From positions 1-54,768 of the forward strand of contig JAISZB010000279.1 of NCBI GenBank assembly GCA_031269465.1: a stretch of DNA of 54,768 nt, in the 5' to 3' direction. Positions 15,838 to 25,147 of this stretch are shown here, in pieces. Each line of letters opens with the position of its first letter. Within the stretch, counting starts at the first letter, position 1. The position numbers and the translations under genes were made by a program. The stretch is from Clostridiales bacterium. Lineage in GTDB: Bacteria > Bacillota > Clostridia > Lachnospirales > WQUN01. A model generated the notes under the pieces. That model saw nothing but the letters and a program-made list of their open reading frames with translations. It was not told where the DNA came from and ran no database searches.

Positions 15838-17775
15838 ATGAATGACAAAAAGAAAAACACTGGGCCTAGCATGAAAATGCCGCCTGGCATTATGAGCTAT
15901 CTGGTGGTGGCGGTGATAGTCACCCTGCTCATCAACACAGTCATGTCAGTATTAAGCAACGGGGGGACTCTTAAGGAGATAAAATACAACGAGTTCCTTG
16001 CAATGCTCAAAAACAATGAGATAACATCAGTGGAGATTCAAGCGGATAGAATCATAATCACCCCAAAGGAAGAAGAAGCGCCTGCAAACAGCATTCCGTC
16101 TCCGACAGAGGATCCATTCACAACGCTTTTTGAGCAGACTCAGGGCGCGACGGCTGAAAGGGCGGCCAAGACCACAAAGTACTATACAGGCTATATCTAC
16201 GACGCAGATCTCCTTAAGGAGCTAAACAGCAGGAATGTAGAGTACAGTACCCCTGTGAGCAACAGGAACCCGCTTTTGGATTTTTTCATCTCATGGGTGC
16301 TTCCTATAATGGTGCTGTACGGTCTGTCCATGGTGCTGCTCAATTCCCTGTCAAAGAAAATGGGCGGGGGGAAAGGCGGCTTCATGTCATTCGGACAGAG
16401 CAACGCCAAAGTCTATGTTGAAAAAAAGACAGGCATCACATTCGATGATGTGGCGGGACAGGAAGAAGCCAAAGAGTCTCTGATGGAGATAGTTGACTTC
16501 CTGCACAATCCAGACAAATATACGGACATAGGCGCGAAGCAGCCCAAAGGCGCTCTTCTGGTAGGCCCTCCCGGAACAGGCAAGACGCTTCTCGCAAAGG
16601 CTGTGGCTGGAGAGGCGAATGTGGCTTTTTTTTCGCTTTCAGGCTCAGACTTTGTGGAGATGTTTGTGGGAGTCGGAGCTTCCCGTGTCAGGGATTTGTT
16701 CAAGCAAGCCAATCAAATGGCTCCGTGCATAGTGTTCATTGATGAAATAGACGCAATAGGAAAAAGCCGCGACGGACAGATGGGCGGAAATGACGAGCGT
16801 GAGCAGACGCTGAACCAATTGCTGTCGGAAATGGACGGCTTCGATTCATCTAAGGGCGTTGTTATACTTGCCGCTACAAACAGGCCTGAAATTCTTGACA
16901 GGGCTCTTTTAAGGCCGGGCAGATTCGACAGAAGGATAATAGTCGAGAGGCCGGATCTGAAGGGAAGGGAAGAGATTCTCAAAGTCCATGTCAAAAAGGT
17001 AAAGATGTCCCCGGAAGTGGATTTGAAGAAAATCGCCCTGGCGACATCCGGCGCGGCAGGCGCGGATCTCGCAAACATTGTAAACGAAGCTGCGCTTACA
17101 GCTGTAAGGATGCACCGCATTGAAGTTACGCAAGAAGATATGATGGAAGCGGTTGAGGTGATAGTTGCCGGCAAAGAGAAAAAGGATCGCATCATGACCG
17201 AAAAGGAAAAGCGCATCGTGGCTTTCCATGAGGTCGGGCATGCTTTGGCCACTGCCAGGCAGAAGAACACTCAGCCTGTTCAGAAGATAACAATTGTTCC
17301 CAGAACCATGGGATCTCTTGGGTATGTGATCCAAATGCCTGAAGAGGAGCACTTCCTTATGACCAAAGAGGAGATGCTTGATCAAATAACAGTATGCATG
17401 GCGGGCCGCGCAGCGGAGGAGACTGTGTTCTCGCTTCAAACTACAGGCGCAGCCAATGACATTGAGCAGGCGACGAAAATGGCGAGAAACATGGTTTCGC
17501 TCTACGGAATGTCTGACAGATTCGGCATGATGGGTCTTAGCTCCATAGAGAATCAGTATCTGGAAGGGCGCCACATTTCGCTTGTCTCCCAAATAACTGA
17601 AGCTGATGTTGACAAGGCGGTCGGGGAGATTATAAGCGCCTGCTACCAAAAGGCGAAAGACATCCTGGCTAAGGATAATGAGGCGCTTACCGAGATAGCT
17701 GAGTTTTTAATAGGCAAAGAAACTATAACAGGCGAGGAGTTCATGGAGATTTTAGCCAAGCACCCCGCAACATGA
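15838..17775 (+). CDS. ftsH: ATP-dependent zinc metalloprotease FtsH
   Basis: 645 residues, standard length. A membrane-anchored AAA protease that degrades misfolded membrane proteins and regulators. Two membrane segments (about residues 20-40 and 143-165) flank an external domain. The AAA module has Walker A GPPGTGKT (about residue 242), Walker [13 protein letters not shown] and the second region of homology [20 protein letters not shown]. The protease domain has the zinc motif HEVGHA (about residue 463) and a later acidic ligand region. The ATG at 15838 follows gaggaaataatga. No hpt or tilS neighbour is present, unlike in many Bacillota. A strong terminator follows. Confidence 0.98.
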   Translation: MNDKKKNTGPSMKMPPGIMSYLVVAVIVTLLINTVMSVLSNGGTLKEIKYNEFLAMLKNNEITSVEIQADRIIITPKEEEAPANSIPSPTEDPFTTLFEQTQGATAERAAKTTKYYTGYIYDADLLKELNSRNVEYSTPVSNRNPLLDFFISWVLPIMVLYGLSMVLLNSLSKKMGGGKGGFMSFGQSNAKVYVEKKTGITFDDVAGQEEAKESLMEIVDFLHNPDKYTDIGAKQPKGALLVGPPGTGKTLLAKAVAGEANVAFFSLSGSDFVEMFVGVGASRVRDLFKQANQMAPCIVFIDEIDAIGKSRDGQMGGNDEREQTLNQLLSEMDGFDSSKGVVILAATNRPEILDRALLRPGRFDRRIIVERPDLKGREEILKVHVKKVKMSPEVDLKKIALATSGAAGADLANIVNEAALTAVRMHRIEVTQEDMMEAVEVIVAGKEKKDRIMTEKEKRIVAFHEVGHALATARQKNTQPVQKITIVPRTMGSLGYVIQMPEEEHFLMTKEEMLDQITVCMAGRAAEETVFSLQTTGAANDIEQATKMARNMVSLYGMSDRFGMMGLSSIENQYLEGRHISLVSQITEADVDKAVGEIISACYQKAKDILAKDNEALTEIAEFLIGKETITGEEFMEILAKHPAT

Positions 17776-17804
17776 AAGAAGCGGAGAAATCCGCTTCTTT
17801 TCTC
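17775..17804 (+). terminator. ftsH terminator
   Basis: AAAGAAGCGGA-GAAA-TCCGCTTCTTT: an 11-bp stem with a GAAA tetraloop followed by TCTCG, overlapping the stop codon region. Confidence 0.85.
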
Positions 17805-18083
17805 GTTAGGCCTATTGAATGCGCGCGAAATCCAGGGATTGAGCGCAAGTCGGGAAGCGTTTTAGAAAAAGGAGCGCAAGATGAGGGGATCGGGCTTTGG
17901 GGCGGGATTTTACCGCCGATCCTCAACTGGAATAAATGAGCCTGTTGTTGCAAAGTATATAGTTGCAGGTTTTCAGTTGCCAGCAGAGCTTCAGGGCTAT
18001 TGCTGAAATCATTCAAATGGGAGTGGCTTTTCGGGATTGGCAGGCGAGGATTAGGCTTGCCTAGAGTAAGTTGAAGGAAAAAA

Positions 18084-18656
18084 ATGTTTTCGGAGGGGTT
18101 TAATTTGAATAATGTTTTCATGAAAAACATGAAGCATGACAACTTTTCATGGGAAAACCTGGGAGATATTGAAGAAGGCAGAGGGGATCTTGGAACTGAG
18201 ATGCCTGTTTTGGTGTACCGGCTGATGCAGTACACAATGCTGGATGTGCTTACTAAAGAGCATGGAAGGGACAAGGCGAATGAATACTTCAAAAACGCGG
18301 GATTTTTAGCCGGCTCAGAATTTGCTAGAAACGTCCTTAACCTCAATGCAGGCTTAAACGAGTTTTTTTCGAATCTTCAAAGGACGTTGAAGGAGCTCAA
18401 GATAGGGATAATGAGGATCGAGAGCTTCGATGAAAACACAGGCGAGATGGTGTTGACTGTAGGTGAAGATTTGGATTGCAGCGGCCTTCCTGTCACTAAT
18501 GAAAATGTCTGCAATTATGATGAAGGGTTTATAGCTGGCATTCTTGAAGCCTATACAGGCAAGCTCTATGATGTAAGAGAGGTAGATTGCTGGGCCAACG
18601 GAGATCGCGTCTGCCGCTTCAATGCCAAGGTCTTAATTGCTCCTGTTAATAGGTAA
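18084..18656 (+). CDS. V4R (4-vinyl reductase-like) sensor-domain protein
   Basis: 190 residues. The C-terminal half is a V4R domain: CNYDEGFIAGILEAYTGKLYDVREVDCW, then GDRVCRF, with the conserved Cys residues. V4R domains bind small molecules such as hydrocarbons or act as scaffolds in signalling and chlorophyll-related proteins. The N-terminal part (PVLVYRLMQYTMLDVLTKEHG, then AGFLAGSEFARNVL) is the usual partner region of short V4R proteins in clostridia. The ATG at 18084 follows a weak aaggaaaaaa site. The next gene, 718 bases on, is a GGDEF protein; such pairs occur together in other clostridia, so this protein may feed a signal to that cyclase. The gap holds family A and B elements. Confidence 0.85.
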   Translation: MFSEGFNLNNVFMKNMKHDNFSWENLGDIEEGRGDLGTEMPVLVYRLMQYTMLDVLTKEHGRDKANEYFKNAGFLAGSEFARNVLNLNAGLNEFFSNLQRTLKELKIGIMRIESFDENTGEMVLTVGEDLDCSGLPVTNENVCNYDEGFIAGILEAYTGKLYDVREVDCWANGDRVCRFNAKVLIAPVNR

Positions 18657-18746
18657 AAACCTATTGCTGGAATGGCCTTCTAAAATGGCCATTTACATTT
18701 AGACATAGAATCTGTTTGCCGATGGACAGCCTTTCCGGCGCTTATT

Positions 18747-18862
18747 ATACTTTAAGCGCATATGAAGGCTCTGATTTTGGAGCTTGACTGTACAGCAAGT
18801 GTGAAATGCAGATATGGCGTTTCGCACTTTGAAAGCGGATCGCCAAGCTCCGAAATCAGTCC
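18747..18862. repeat. Family A repeat, degenerate
   Basis: ctgattttggagcttgactgtacagc, then gtgaaatgcagatatggcgtttcgcac, then gccaagctccgaaatca: all three family blocks with scattered changes. Confidence 0.6.
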
Positions 18863-18950
18863 AGTGGCAATGCATCGATGTAAGTCCTGACTCCTCTGAA
18901 AATTTTATATGCGTGAAGCGCTCTAATTCATCTACGCATAATAACTCCTT

Positions 18951-19153
18951 ACTCCTAATGTGCATTTTGAAAAATCACAAAATATCTAACAATGTAAACG
19001 TGACTTTTGAAATTAGACTTTAAATTAATTGTGAAAAGTGTATAACAATCCAAGCAGCAAGGTCTGAATTTTAGTTGCAATTCAGTTCAATATATTGAAA
19101 AGCATAGACTGTTGAAAATATTTCTGCTAGATCGAAAAATGCACATTAGGAGT
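18951..19153. mobile_element. Family B MITE, complete copy (203 bp)
   Basis: Bounded by a perfect 18-base terminal inverted repeat ACTCCTAATGTGCATTTT (18951-18968 and its complement ending at 19153). CCTT lies directly outside both ends, a likely 4-bp target duplication. The AT-rich interior has no ORF. The first 118 bases recur at the right edge of the window (54651-54768) with about 87% identity, there inserted in a permease gene. Confidence 0.8.
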
Positions 19154-19374
19154 CCTTAAAAAGATACCTGAAGTTTTCGTTTCTGTAGAGTTGCGTTTGG
19201 ACAAGTCTTAGCATCAAGAAAGAATGCTTTAATGCATTCTTAATACTTAAAAACCATAAAAAGCCAAGCGCCGGATAAAAGCCAGTCCTGCTTTGCGGAT
19301 GAGAAGGATCGCCAAAGCGATTCTTTGGGAATGCCGCTGATCCTTATCGCTGGCGATTTGGCAGGTGAAGCGTA

Positions 19375-20616
19375 ATGGATCCTACTGCTGAGATTATCTA
19401 CAATTATATCAAAGATGCAATATACTCCCCCGCGAAAGCGGCGCTGAATATGGAGGCGATTCCTGAGCCTTTCAAGGAAATGGCGCAGGGTCTGGCCTTT
19501 TACGTTGAATGCGTTAATGAGACCAGGGAGCTTGCCAAGTCATTGTCAAGAGGCATGCTGAATGCGCCCCTTCCATCGCCAGGCAATGAAATAGCCGCGC
19601 ATCTGAAAGCGTTGCACTCGACTCTCAAGCATCTGACATGGCAAACTCAGCAGGTGGCTCAGGGAGACTACATGCAGCGCGTTGAATTCATGGGTGATTT
19701 CGCTAAGGGATTCAACAGCATGGTAGAGCAGCTTTCTCGCCAGCGTAAAGAGCTCATTGAAGAAATAGAGCTGAGCAAGCTAAAATCTCAAGCGCTTGAG
19801 CAGAGCAATGCGTTTTTTGAAGCGGTGACGGATCTAATCCCCACTTGGATTATAGTAGTCAGGAAAACTGTCGGCGAGTGGGTTTTCACAAATCACGAAG
19901 CTAAGGAGATAATGCCGGAGGAGAGCCTGCTGAAGGAACTCAAAGACAGGTTGTACGCTAAAGCCATGGAAATTGCGGATGATGCTGAAAGTACGACAGA
20001 GGATATGATTCTTGGCGGCGGGGCGCGATGCTTCTCTGTAACCATTTTTGCTTTGAGGTGGCATGACAAGGGCGCTGTGGCGTTTATCCTAAATGATGTT
20101 TCAGAAGAGCGGGAGTACGTAAAGAAACTTGAAAATGAAGCCAGCTTGGATCATCTGACTCAAATATGCAACCGAAGATTCGGGATGAAGGCTACAGAAA
20201 AATTGATGGAGCAGAAAGAAGCGTTTCTACTCTGCTTTGTAGACATAGACAATCTTAAGTATGTAAATGACAAGTTCGGCCACCTTGAAGGAGACAAGTA
20301 TATTCTTTGCGTTGTGGATGAACTGCGAAGCTTCTCGCCGGATGCCATTTTGTCAAGGCTAGGCGGCGACGAGTTCATGCTTGTTATAAAAGGCAGAAAC
20401 ATAGAGCTTACTGAACAGAGGCTTGAGATGATCAGAAACAATTTGGCAAAGCGCGGCAATACTGATGGCAGTCCTTACAATCTGAGCATTAGCTACGGAG
20501 CAACGCTTGTAGAAGAGACTAATGAGCTGGAGCTTACTGAACTGCTTTCTTTAGTAGATGAAAAGATGTACGAATACAAGCGAGAGCATAAAGCGAATAG
20601 AGTGAATGAAACTTAA
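19375..20616 (+). CDS. GGDEF diguanylate cyclase with central PAS-like region
   Basis: 413 residues. It makes cyclic-di-GMP from two GTP. The N-terminal part includes a HAMP-like coiled region (about residues 75-140, QQVAQGDYMQRVEFMGDFAKGF, as seen in PAS/GGDEF proteins), then a PAS-like sensor (about residues 150-245). The GGDEF domain starts at SLDHLTQICNRRFG and has the active-site motif LGGDEF. The position of the inhibitory RxxD site upstream (SFSPDAIL) lacks the Arg, so product inhibition is probably absent. No membrane segment, so soluble. The ATG at 19375 has no strong ribosome site. Likely works with the upstream V4R protein. Confidence 0.92.
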   Translation: MDPTAEIIYNYIKDAIYSPAKAALNMEAIPEPFKEMAQGLAFYVECVNETRELAKSLSRGMLNAPLPSPGNEIAAHLKALHSTLKHLTWQTQQVAQGDYMQRVEFMGDFAKGFNSMVEQLSRQRKELIEEIELSKLKSQALEQSNAFFEAVTDLIPTWIIVVRKTVGEWVFTNHEAKEIMPEESLLKELKDRLYAKAMEIADDAESTTEDMILGGGARCFSVTIFALRWHDKGAVAFILNDVSEEREYVKKLENEASLDHLTQICNRRFGMKATEKLMEQKEAFLLCFVDIDNLKYVNDKFGHLEGDKYILCVVDELRSFSPDAILSRLGGDEFMLVIKGRNIELTEQRLEMIRNNLAKRGNTDGSPYNLSISYGATLVEETNELELTELLSLVDEKMYEYKREHKANRVNET

Positions 20617-20671
20617 AAATCTCCATGACGTTTGGGTGAATGCCCAGGACAGTCGCTGTGGAGATTTTTTT
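20615..20671 (+). terminator. Terminator after the GGDEF gene
   Basis: AAAAATCTCCA pairs with TGGAGATTTTT, with an inner TGGG/CCCA pairing; a T-run (gatttttttg) follows. It begins at the stop codon. Confidence 0.8.
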
Positions 20672-20739
20672 GCGCGGCCAATGCGGCTGTTTCGGTTTAA
20701 TTTAAGATGCAATTAAGCTTTCATGCTTAGAGGCCTTTC

Positions 20740-20845
20740 ATTATGACGCATATAGCGAGTGCGAAATGCCTATATATGCATTCACGCCTTTAAAATGGAA
20801 AATCAAGCACCACTATATATGCATTCACTGCAAATCTGCATGTAA
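20740..20845. repeat. Family A repeat, strongly degenerate
   Basis: Recognisable as agtgcgaaatgcctatat, aatcaagcacc and gcaaatctgcat; palindrome mostly lost. Confidence 0.4.
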
Positions 20846-20911
20846 TGCATACCTAAGTATATATGCATTTGACTTCGCGTTAGAATAATTGCAAATTGGA
20901 GATAGAAAAGC

Positions 20912-20940
20912 TTTACAATATTAAAAAAGAGTGCTAATAT
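20912..20940 (+). promoter_or_regulatory. Extended -10 sigma-A promoter
   Basis: TTTACA (20912-20917), a 17-base spacer ending TGC, then TAATAT (20935-20940). Transcription would start near 20947, so the GTG there cannot be the start of the next gene. Confidence 0.7.
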
Positions 20941-21021
20941 TATAATGTGAGAGGGGCAGACACCCATGATAAAAAACTCAACTCACAAGGGGACGACACC
21001 CATCGCAAAAAACTAAACGAG

Positions 21022-21588
21022 GTGGTATTTATTGCTTCGAAGGTAAATGTTGTCGATAATCATGGCAATCCATTAACGCCTACTTACCTTAAGCGCGCCC
21101 GCCAGTTGGTCAAGCAGGAGCGAGCGTCTTGGATTGCGCCGGATACTGTCCGCATGGTTGAAAGGCATAAGGAGGATAATATTTTGGAAAGCCGAGATGG
21201 TTATTCAATGGAATATGTAGGAAACGGTTGCGTTCCTGAAAAATTGGAGTCGCCATTGGACGCGGGGTTTCTTGAAAGCCTGGCGCGGCGCAACCTTGAG
21301 ATCAAGCGTCGCTTAATAGGCCAGAGCCTGGATTTCGTTTTGCTCATCTTCTTTTCCCTCTTCGAGATAGCGTTATACGATAACGCTGCAAGAATGCTAG
21401 TAGCCTTAGTATTTCTTTTGTTTTGGGGAATTAGGTTGCTTGTGCGCGTAATCAGATTTGTTTCTCCATCTATGCGAAATGGCATATTGGCGTTTTTTCG
21501 GGAGCGCCAGGAGCATAAGCTGGAAGCTGAAGTGATAAGGCTAAAAGCCCTCGACCGTGAACTGATCAAGAGAGAGCTGGGAAGGTAG
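21022..21588 (+). CDS. Membrane protein with an IscB-like PLMP-type N-terminal motif
   Basis: 188 residues from GTG 21022. The frame is open back to 20947, but the promoter just upstream makes 21022 more likely; no strong ribosome site decides it. Near the N-terminus VNVVDNHGNPLTPTYLKRAR, then QLVKQERASWIAP, is a short domain also seen in clostridial proteins of unknown function and resembles the PLMP region opening IscB proteins (G.PL.PT...RAR.L...G.A). It is followed by two hydrophobic segments (LDFVLLIFFSLFEIAL and MLVALVFLLFWGIRLLV, about residues 104-142) and a charged C-terminal helix. Function unknown; nucleic-acid binding at the membrane is only a speculation. The leader holds two near-identical copies of a gacacccat-n-aaaaaact motif (about 20959-21017). 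Confidence 0.7.
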   Translation: MVFIASKVNVVDNHGNPLTPTYLKRARQLVKQERASWIAPDTVRMVERHKEDNILESRDGYSMEYVGNGCVPEKLESPLDAGFLESLARRNLEIKRRLIGQSLDFVLLIFFSLFEIALYDNAARMLVALVFLLFWGIRLLVRVIRFVSPSMRNGILAFFRERQEHKLEAEVIRLKALDRELIKRELGR

Positions 21589-21631
21589 TCTTTTGCTTTG
21601 ATTAGCAGATGCTTGCCTCAGCTTAGATTTG

Positions 21632-21665
21632 AAAGCCATGCCTTAAAAAGGCATGGCTTTTTTGA
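21632..21665 (+). terminator. Strong terminator after the PLMP-like membrane protein gene
   Basis: AAGCCATGCC-TTAAAAA-GGCATGGCTT followed by TTTTG: a 10-bp perfect stem. Confidence 0.9.
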
Positions 21666-21688
21666 ATATACCTTATCTAGCTTGAGAT

Positions 21689-22093
21689 CTAGAGCAGCAT
21701 GAAACGCAACTCAAGGCTTAATGAATTTAAAAGCTCGTCCAATGAGCCTTCTTTTCTGAACCTTGTCCAGTTGCCCTTGATATTTGCCGTGCTCATGGAA
21801 TATCTCCCTGCTGAGACTGTTTGGGTGAATCTAATCCTATTGATTTTTCTTCCCTGATATATTCTGTAGACTATTATGCTTCCCTTTTTATTGCCAACTC
21901 TCAGATGCCCCATATGAGAGTTGCGCAAAAACCTCAAAATGAAGCACTGAGTGAAATCCACCGCGTTATCTGGCATACATCTCATCCTTTGTGTTGAGAA
22001 TGACGTATAGGCGAGGCCGATTCCTTGGAAACGAAAGCCTGTGAAATACTGGCCTTGGGGTTCTATGCCGATTTTCAGATTATGTATCTGCAT
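21689..22093 (-). CDS. Hypothetical protein, doubtful
   Basis: 134-codon frame on the minus strand starting at an ATG inside family A-like sequence, with no clear ribosome site. The protein is rich in Arg, Phe and Tyr, with no signal peptide, membrane segment or motif I recognise. It ends just past the terminator of the plus-strand neighbour. Composition is plausible for a real basic protein, but no family evidence supports it. Confidence 0.3.
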   Translation of the reverse strand: MQIHNLKIGIEPQGQYFTGFRFQGIGLAYTSFSTQRMRCMPDNAVDFTQCFILRFLRNSHMGHLRVGNKKGSIIVYRIYQGRKINRIRFTQTVSAGRYSMSTANIKGNWTRFRKEGSLDELLNSLSLELRFMLL

Positions 22094-22641
22094 GGCGAAT
22101 CAAGCTCCAAAACAGTCAGTTTCGTATGATACCAGTATAATAAACACCACGTTTTTTATCCAATCATCAGGAGAATTAAGCTCATGTCCTATTCGTCCGT
22201 TTAGTAAACTGAAGTTAAGCCATATTTTGAAGGTTGATTATCTACTTTCATGCGAAATGCCAATATCTGCATTTCTCACTCTTGAAATCAAGCTGCAAAA
22301 TAGATTGACTGCGAATCAGCATAGGTGTACTGGAACGTGATGCTTAAAGCTTTGGGGGATCGCCTAGAACTGTTTTCATTTTCATTATGCCCTTAATGAG
22401 CGAGGGAAATTCAGATTTTGGATCTGGTTTTTATGCTGTACAATGGCATGCGCAACAGTATAATTTGAATAGCCAGAACCAATCCATAGGAAGCGCTCAG
22501 TTTCAGCATTACATATATTAAAGCCATCCAGAAATGCTCTAATCAGCATACAGAGAGTCTATATACTGATTTGCAAATAAAACTGCCTATTTTGGGCTTG
22601 ATTATAGTGCCTCAAGGATAATCAAACTTAAAAAACAAGTT
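22094..22641. repeat. Cluster of family A copies
   Basis: A half copy at about 22094-22140 (aatcaagctccaaaacag to ccagtataa), a full copy at 22222-22323 (tattttgaaggttgattatc, gcgaaatgccaatatc, gcgaatcagcata) and a shorter copy at 22563-22641 (tactgatttgcaaataaaac, gggcttgattata, ggataatcaaactt). No gene in this stretch. Confidence 0.65.
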
Positions 22642-22913
22642 ATGGTTAATTTGTTTACCGAAGGGCAATCGGATCCAGCAGACCTCGTATGGAACGCTAG
22701 CATCCCTGTTGAGTTATATAAGATACGTTAAATGATATTGAAAGTCACACAGTCTTCGAAGATGAAATAGCTTATACACAAGTCAAGACCGATAACGGGG
22801 ATTTTTACAAAGAAATAGGAGCATTTGAAGACTACTGCGGGCGCGTGTCTGATGAATATGCGTTTTACAAACTCCACTTGAGCGTATATGTAACCTGCAA
22901 GCCTATATGCTAA
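22642..22913 (+). pseudogene. Frameshifted small gene, unknown function
   Basis: An ATG at 22642 opens MVNLFTEGQSDPADLVWNA, then SIPVELYK; a frame change at about 22723-22727 leads into DTLNDIESHTVFEDEIAY, QVKTDNGDFYKEIGAFED and YCGRVSDEYAFYKLHL, stopping at TAA 22911. Joined, it would be about 90 residues, acidic, with plausible protein composition in both parts. I do not recognise the family. The reading depends on one shift and could be chance. Confidence 0.3.
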
Positions 22914-23857
22914 ACTACGGAAAACCGAACTTTGTCCCTGTGCCTAAATATAGAAAATATACAATGGAATATAATTGTTCTTAAAAGGAAGACTCAGTTT
23001 TCTAGTTGACGGTTGTGTCTTATTTATAATATCATGATTTCATAATTGTGTTCATTCGGATACGGCTCATGGTCCAAGTCTGCCAAAAGGCGAGTTCGCA
23101 GATCGTTGAATTCGCCATTTTTAAAGCGGGGAGAGCATAGTTCTTTATACATTTCTATTCACCGCCTCTGAAATCAGGGAAAAAAACGTAAAGAGACCGT
23201 CCCCGGCGCGCCAGTCGGAAATCCCTTTGAGTTTTGCGGGTTGCCATGCGCCATTGGCCGCATGGGCGCAGCAACGGACAAAGCCGTTGCTATCCAGCGC
23301 GTCCTGATCTTCCTCATTCGAGCCAAACCCTCCGCTGCAGGCTCTCGTATAAACATGTTCATGGTTTGCGGGCGCCGCTGCATTGCTTTGGATATAGAAA
23401 CCATTGGGCGGCAGTTCCTGGCATTCTACAGGGAATAACGCCATCAGCGGCGTCGACGCAGGCAGTTTGTAATTGGGGACGATCATTGCATGGCCGGTCT
23501 CCGCGTCAAATTCAATATCCAGGCCTTTAAATAAACGCCCGGCAATGTGAGGGGCTTGATTGGCTGTGACGGCCAGTGAAGCTTGGCTGCGCGGCTTGAA
23601 GAAAGCGCCTGCCGGGCAGATGGCCGGCGCTCCCTTTGATCCTTTCGGGCGCAGCCCTTATTTCTGCCGGCTTTCCGCTGTCATTGGCAAATGCGGCATA
23701 GCCCTGGCGTTATGCACGCCCTTGGCGCCTGGCATTATAACGCGCCATCCGCGCCGTTGGTTGCGCAATTAATTATGCCGGAGCCTTCTGCTTTTCCTCC
23801 CCCGGAAAGTTCAACCGTCTTGCCATTGATTTTCTCAAATATGACATAATATACTAC
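22914..23857 (-). other. Decayed GC-rich sequence with minus-strand coding traces
   Basis: Minus-strand frames about 23145-23550 encode a plausible but broken protein: ANQAPHIAGRLFKGLDIEF, then VPNYKLPASTPLMALF, then HVYTRACSGGFGSNEED. An earlier fragment near 23780-23860 reads YYVIFEKINGKTVELSGGG. Frame changes and stops separate the pieces. The family is not recognised; position in the same decayed block as the RAMP and NYN traces suggests a related origin. Confidence 0.35.
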
Positions 23858-24554
23858 TCATTCCACGCCAGGCGGATTTTTAGGCGCTTCCCCCAAAGCG
23901 CGCTCCATCAAGCCTGCCGCGGGTGAACCGCGGCATTCGGCTTCGCCTATGTTTTCGCCGGCGCCCGCTTCCGTGATGTCTTCGGCGGCTTGCAGCGCGT
24001 CAGATGCTCCAGCAGGCGCGGATGGCTCTATTCTTTCCGTCCTGGGTTCGGGTGGATCGCAGCCTGCGCAGCAGTCATCCAAGCGGATATATCCGCTGGC
24101 GCGCCGGGGCAATCGGCGCGGCGTGGAGTTCCGGAATGCGGCGGCTTCAACGTATGCGCCCATTTCTCTGAGCCCTGCGGCCAAAGGCGCGCATTCGCCG
24201 CCGTCGGCAATGGCTGCAATATCAGGTTCAGCATCATATATAGCCCTCACGGCATCCATCGCCGTCCCGGCATCGAAATTGCTCTTGCAGGCATGCACGC
24301 CGATTGCGCCAAGTTTTGATTCTGCCGCATGCCCCGCTGTCTAGAGTTTTTCCATCGCGGAGTCGGACGCGCGCTCTTTTCGCGGGTCGATAGGCGCATG
24401 CGGTCTGCAGGAGCCGGCATTCTTCATCAAGCGAAATGCGGCTTTTCAGCAAGCGTTCATGGCTGGCCTCGAGGCATAAGTCCCGCGCCGCTTCGCCTGC
24501 GTTGGCGCAGCCAGGGAATGCGGCGGCTTTCTGCATATATAGATAGCTCCTCAT
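23858..24554 (-). pseudogene. Possible NYN-domain (LabA/DUF88-like) protein, frameshifted
   Basis: Two overlapping minus-strand frames join near 24340. The first begins MRSYLYMQKAAAFPGCANAG. The second holds AMDAVRAIYDAEPDIAAIAD, then GGECAPLAAGLREMGAYVEA and SGYIRLDDC, which parallels the NYN-domain pattern (LAxDAL, then DxxxLVSGDxDFxPLxxxLREMGxxVE, then a final hydrophobic-LDD). In NYN domains the SGDxDF acidic residues bind the metal for RNA cleavage; here they read ADGGEC, so the nuclease site looks ruined. The C-terminal tail is Glu/Ala-rich. The assignment rests on pattern recognition and is moderate at best. Confidence 0.4.
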
Positions 24555-24711
24555 ATTAAGACGGGGATGTACCCGCCCGGCGGTTGGCCTTGGCCGCCGC
24601 TTCAACGCCGCCGCAAGAGGTATTCATCCCTTCGATAATAATATGCAGTCGTTTTAAAGAGCTTATAAAAAACACGAGAGTAAAGAGACGGAAAAATAGA
24701 AAGATATAGTC

Positions 24712-24740
24712 TTGTTATCGGATAAATAAGGAGGTATAAT
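24712..24740 (+). promoter_or_regulatory. Sigma-A promoter of an ORF-less unit
   Basis: TTGTTA (24712-24717), 17-base spacer, TATAAT (24735-24740). No gene with a ribosome site follows before the terminator at 25101-25147. Confidence 0.6.
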
Positions 24741-24746
24741 AAAGGA

Positions 24747-25147
24747 CAGTTCAAGCATACAAAACATCATGTTATATTTGCACTTCCGATGTCGATTTTT
24801 GGCTGAAATTTGTAAACCCCATACCCAGACGAAAAAGCCGTGAGGTTTACATACTGGGAATTGACATTAGACAACTTATGTTACAATTCATGCCTGAATT
24901 GTACTTGATTTATAAGCATTTTCTGTTTATTGGTTTTAAATTTTCCAGTGGATTTTGCAAACCGCCTGTACTTCTAAAATAGGGGGATGTTTGCAAAATG
25001 CACCCTTCAAAACCAGTATAATCAAGGCCTCCCAGAGAGGTCTGCCGCAGGAAGCGCTTGCCCTACGGGGCTTTGTATCGCTTCTGAAGAAAACAAAACA
25101 AAAAAAGAACCTGCCGAATTTATTTGAAATTCTGCAGGTTCTTTTTT
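24747..25147 (+). ncRNA. Candidate structured non-coding transcript (about 400 nt)
   Basis: Lies between a sigma-A promoter and a strong terminator and has no convincing ORF. Internal structure includes a perfect 11-bp inverted repeat ATTTTGCAAAC (24952-24962)/GTTTGCAAAAT (24989-24999), a GTAAACC/GGTTTAC pairing near 24810-24850, and GAAGCG (25051-25056)/CGCTTC (25079-25084) enclosing GCCC/GGGGC. It does not show signature sequences of RNase P, tmRNA, SRP or 6S RNA that I could recognise. It may be the leader of a lost gene. Confidence 0.4.
25101..25147 (+). terminator. Bidirectional terminator
   Basis: AAAAAAGAACCTGC pairs with GCAGGTTCTTTTTT, with an inner GAATTT/AAATTC stem. A-run before and T-run after allow termination in both directions. 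Confidence 0.85.

Noticed and set aside
24780..24860. Possible CRISPR repeat (gtaaaccccatacccag / ggtttacatactggg)
   Set aside because: Only one inverted pair; no regularly spaced direct repeats, hence no array.
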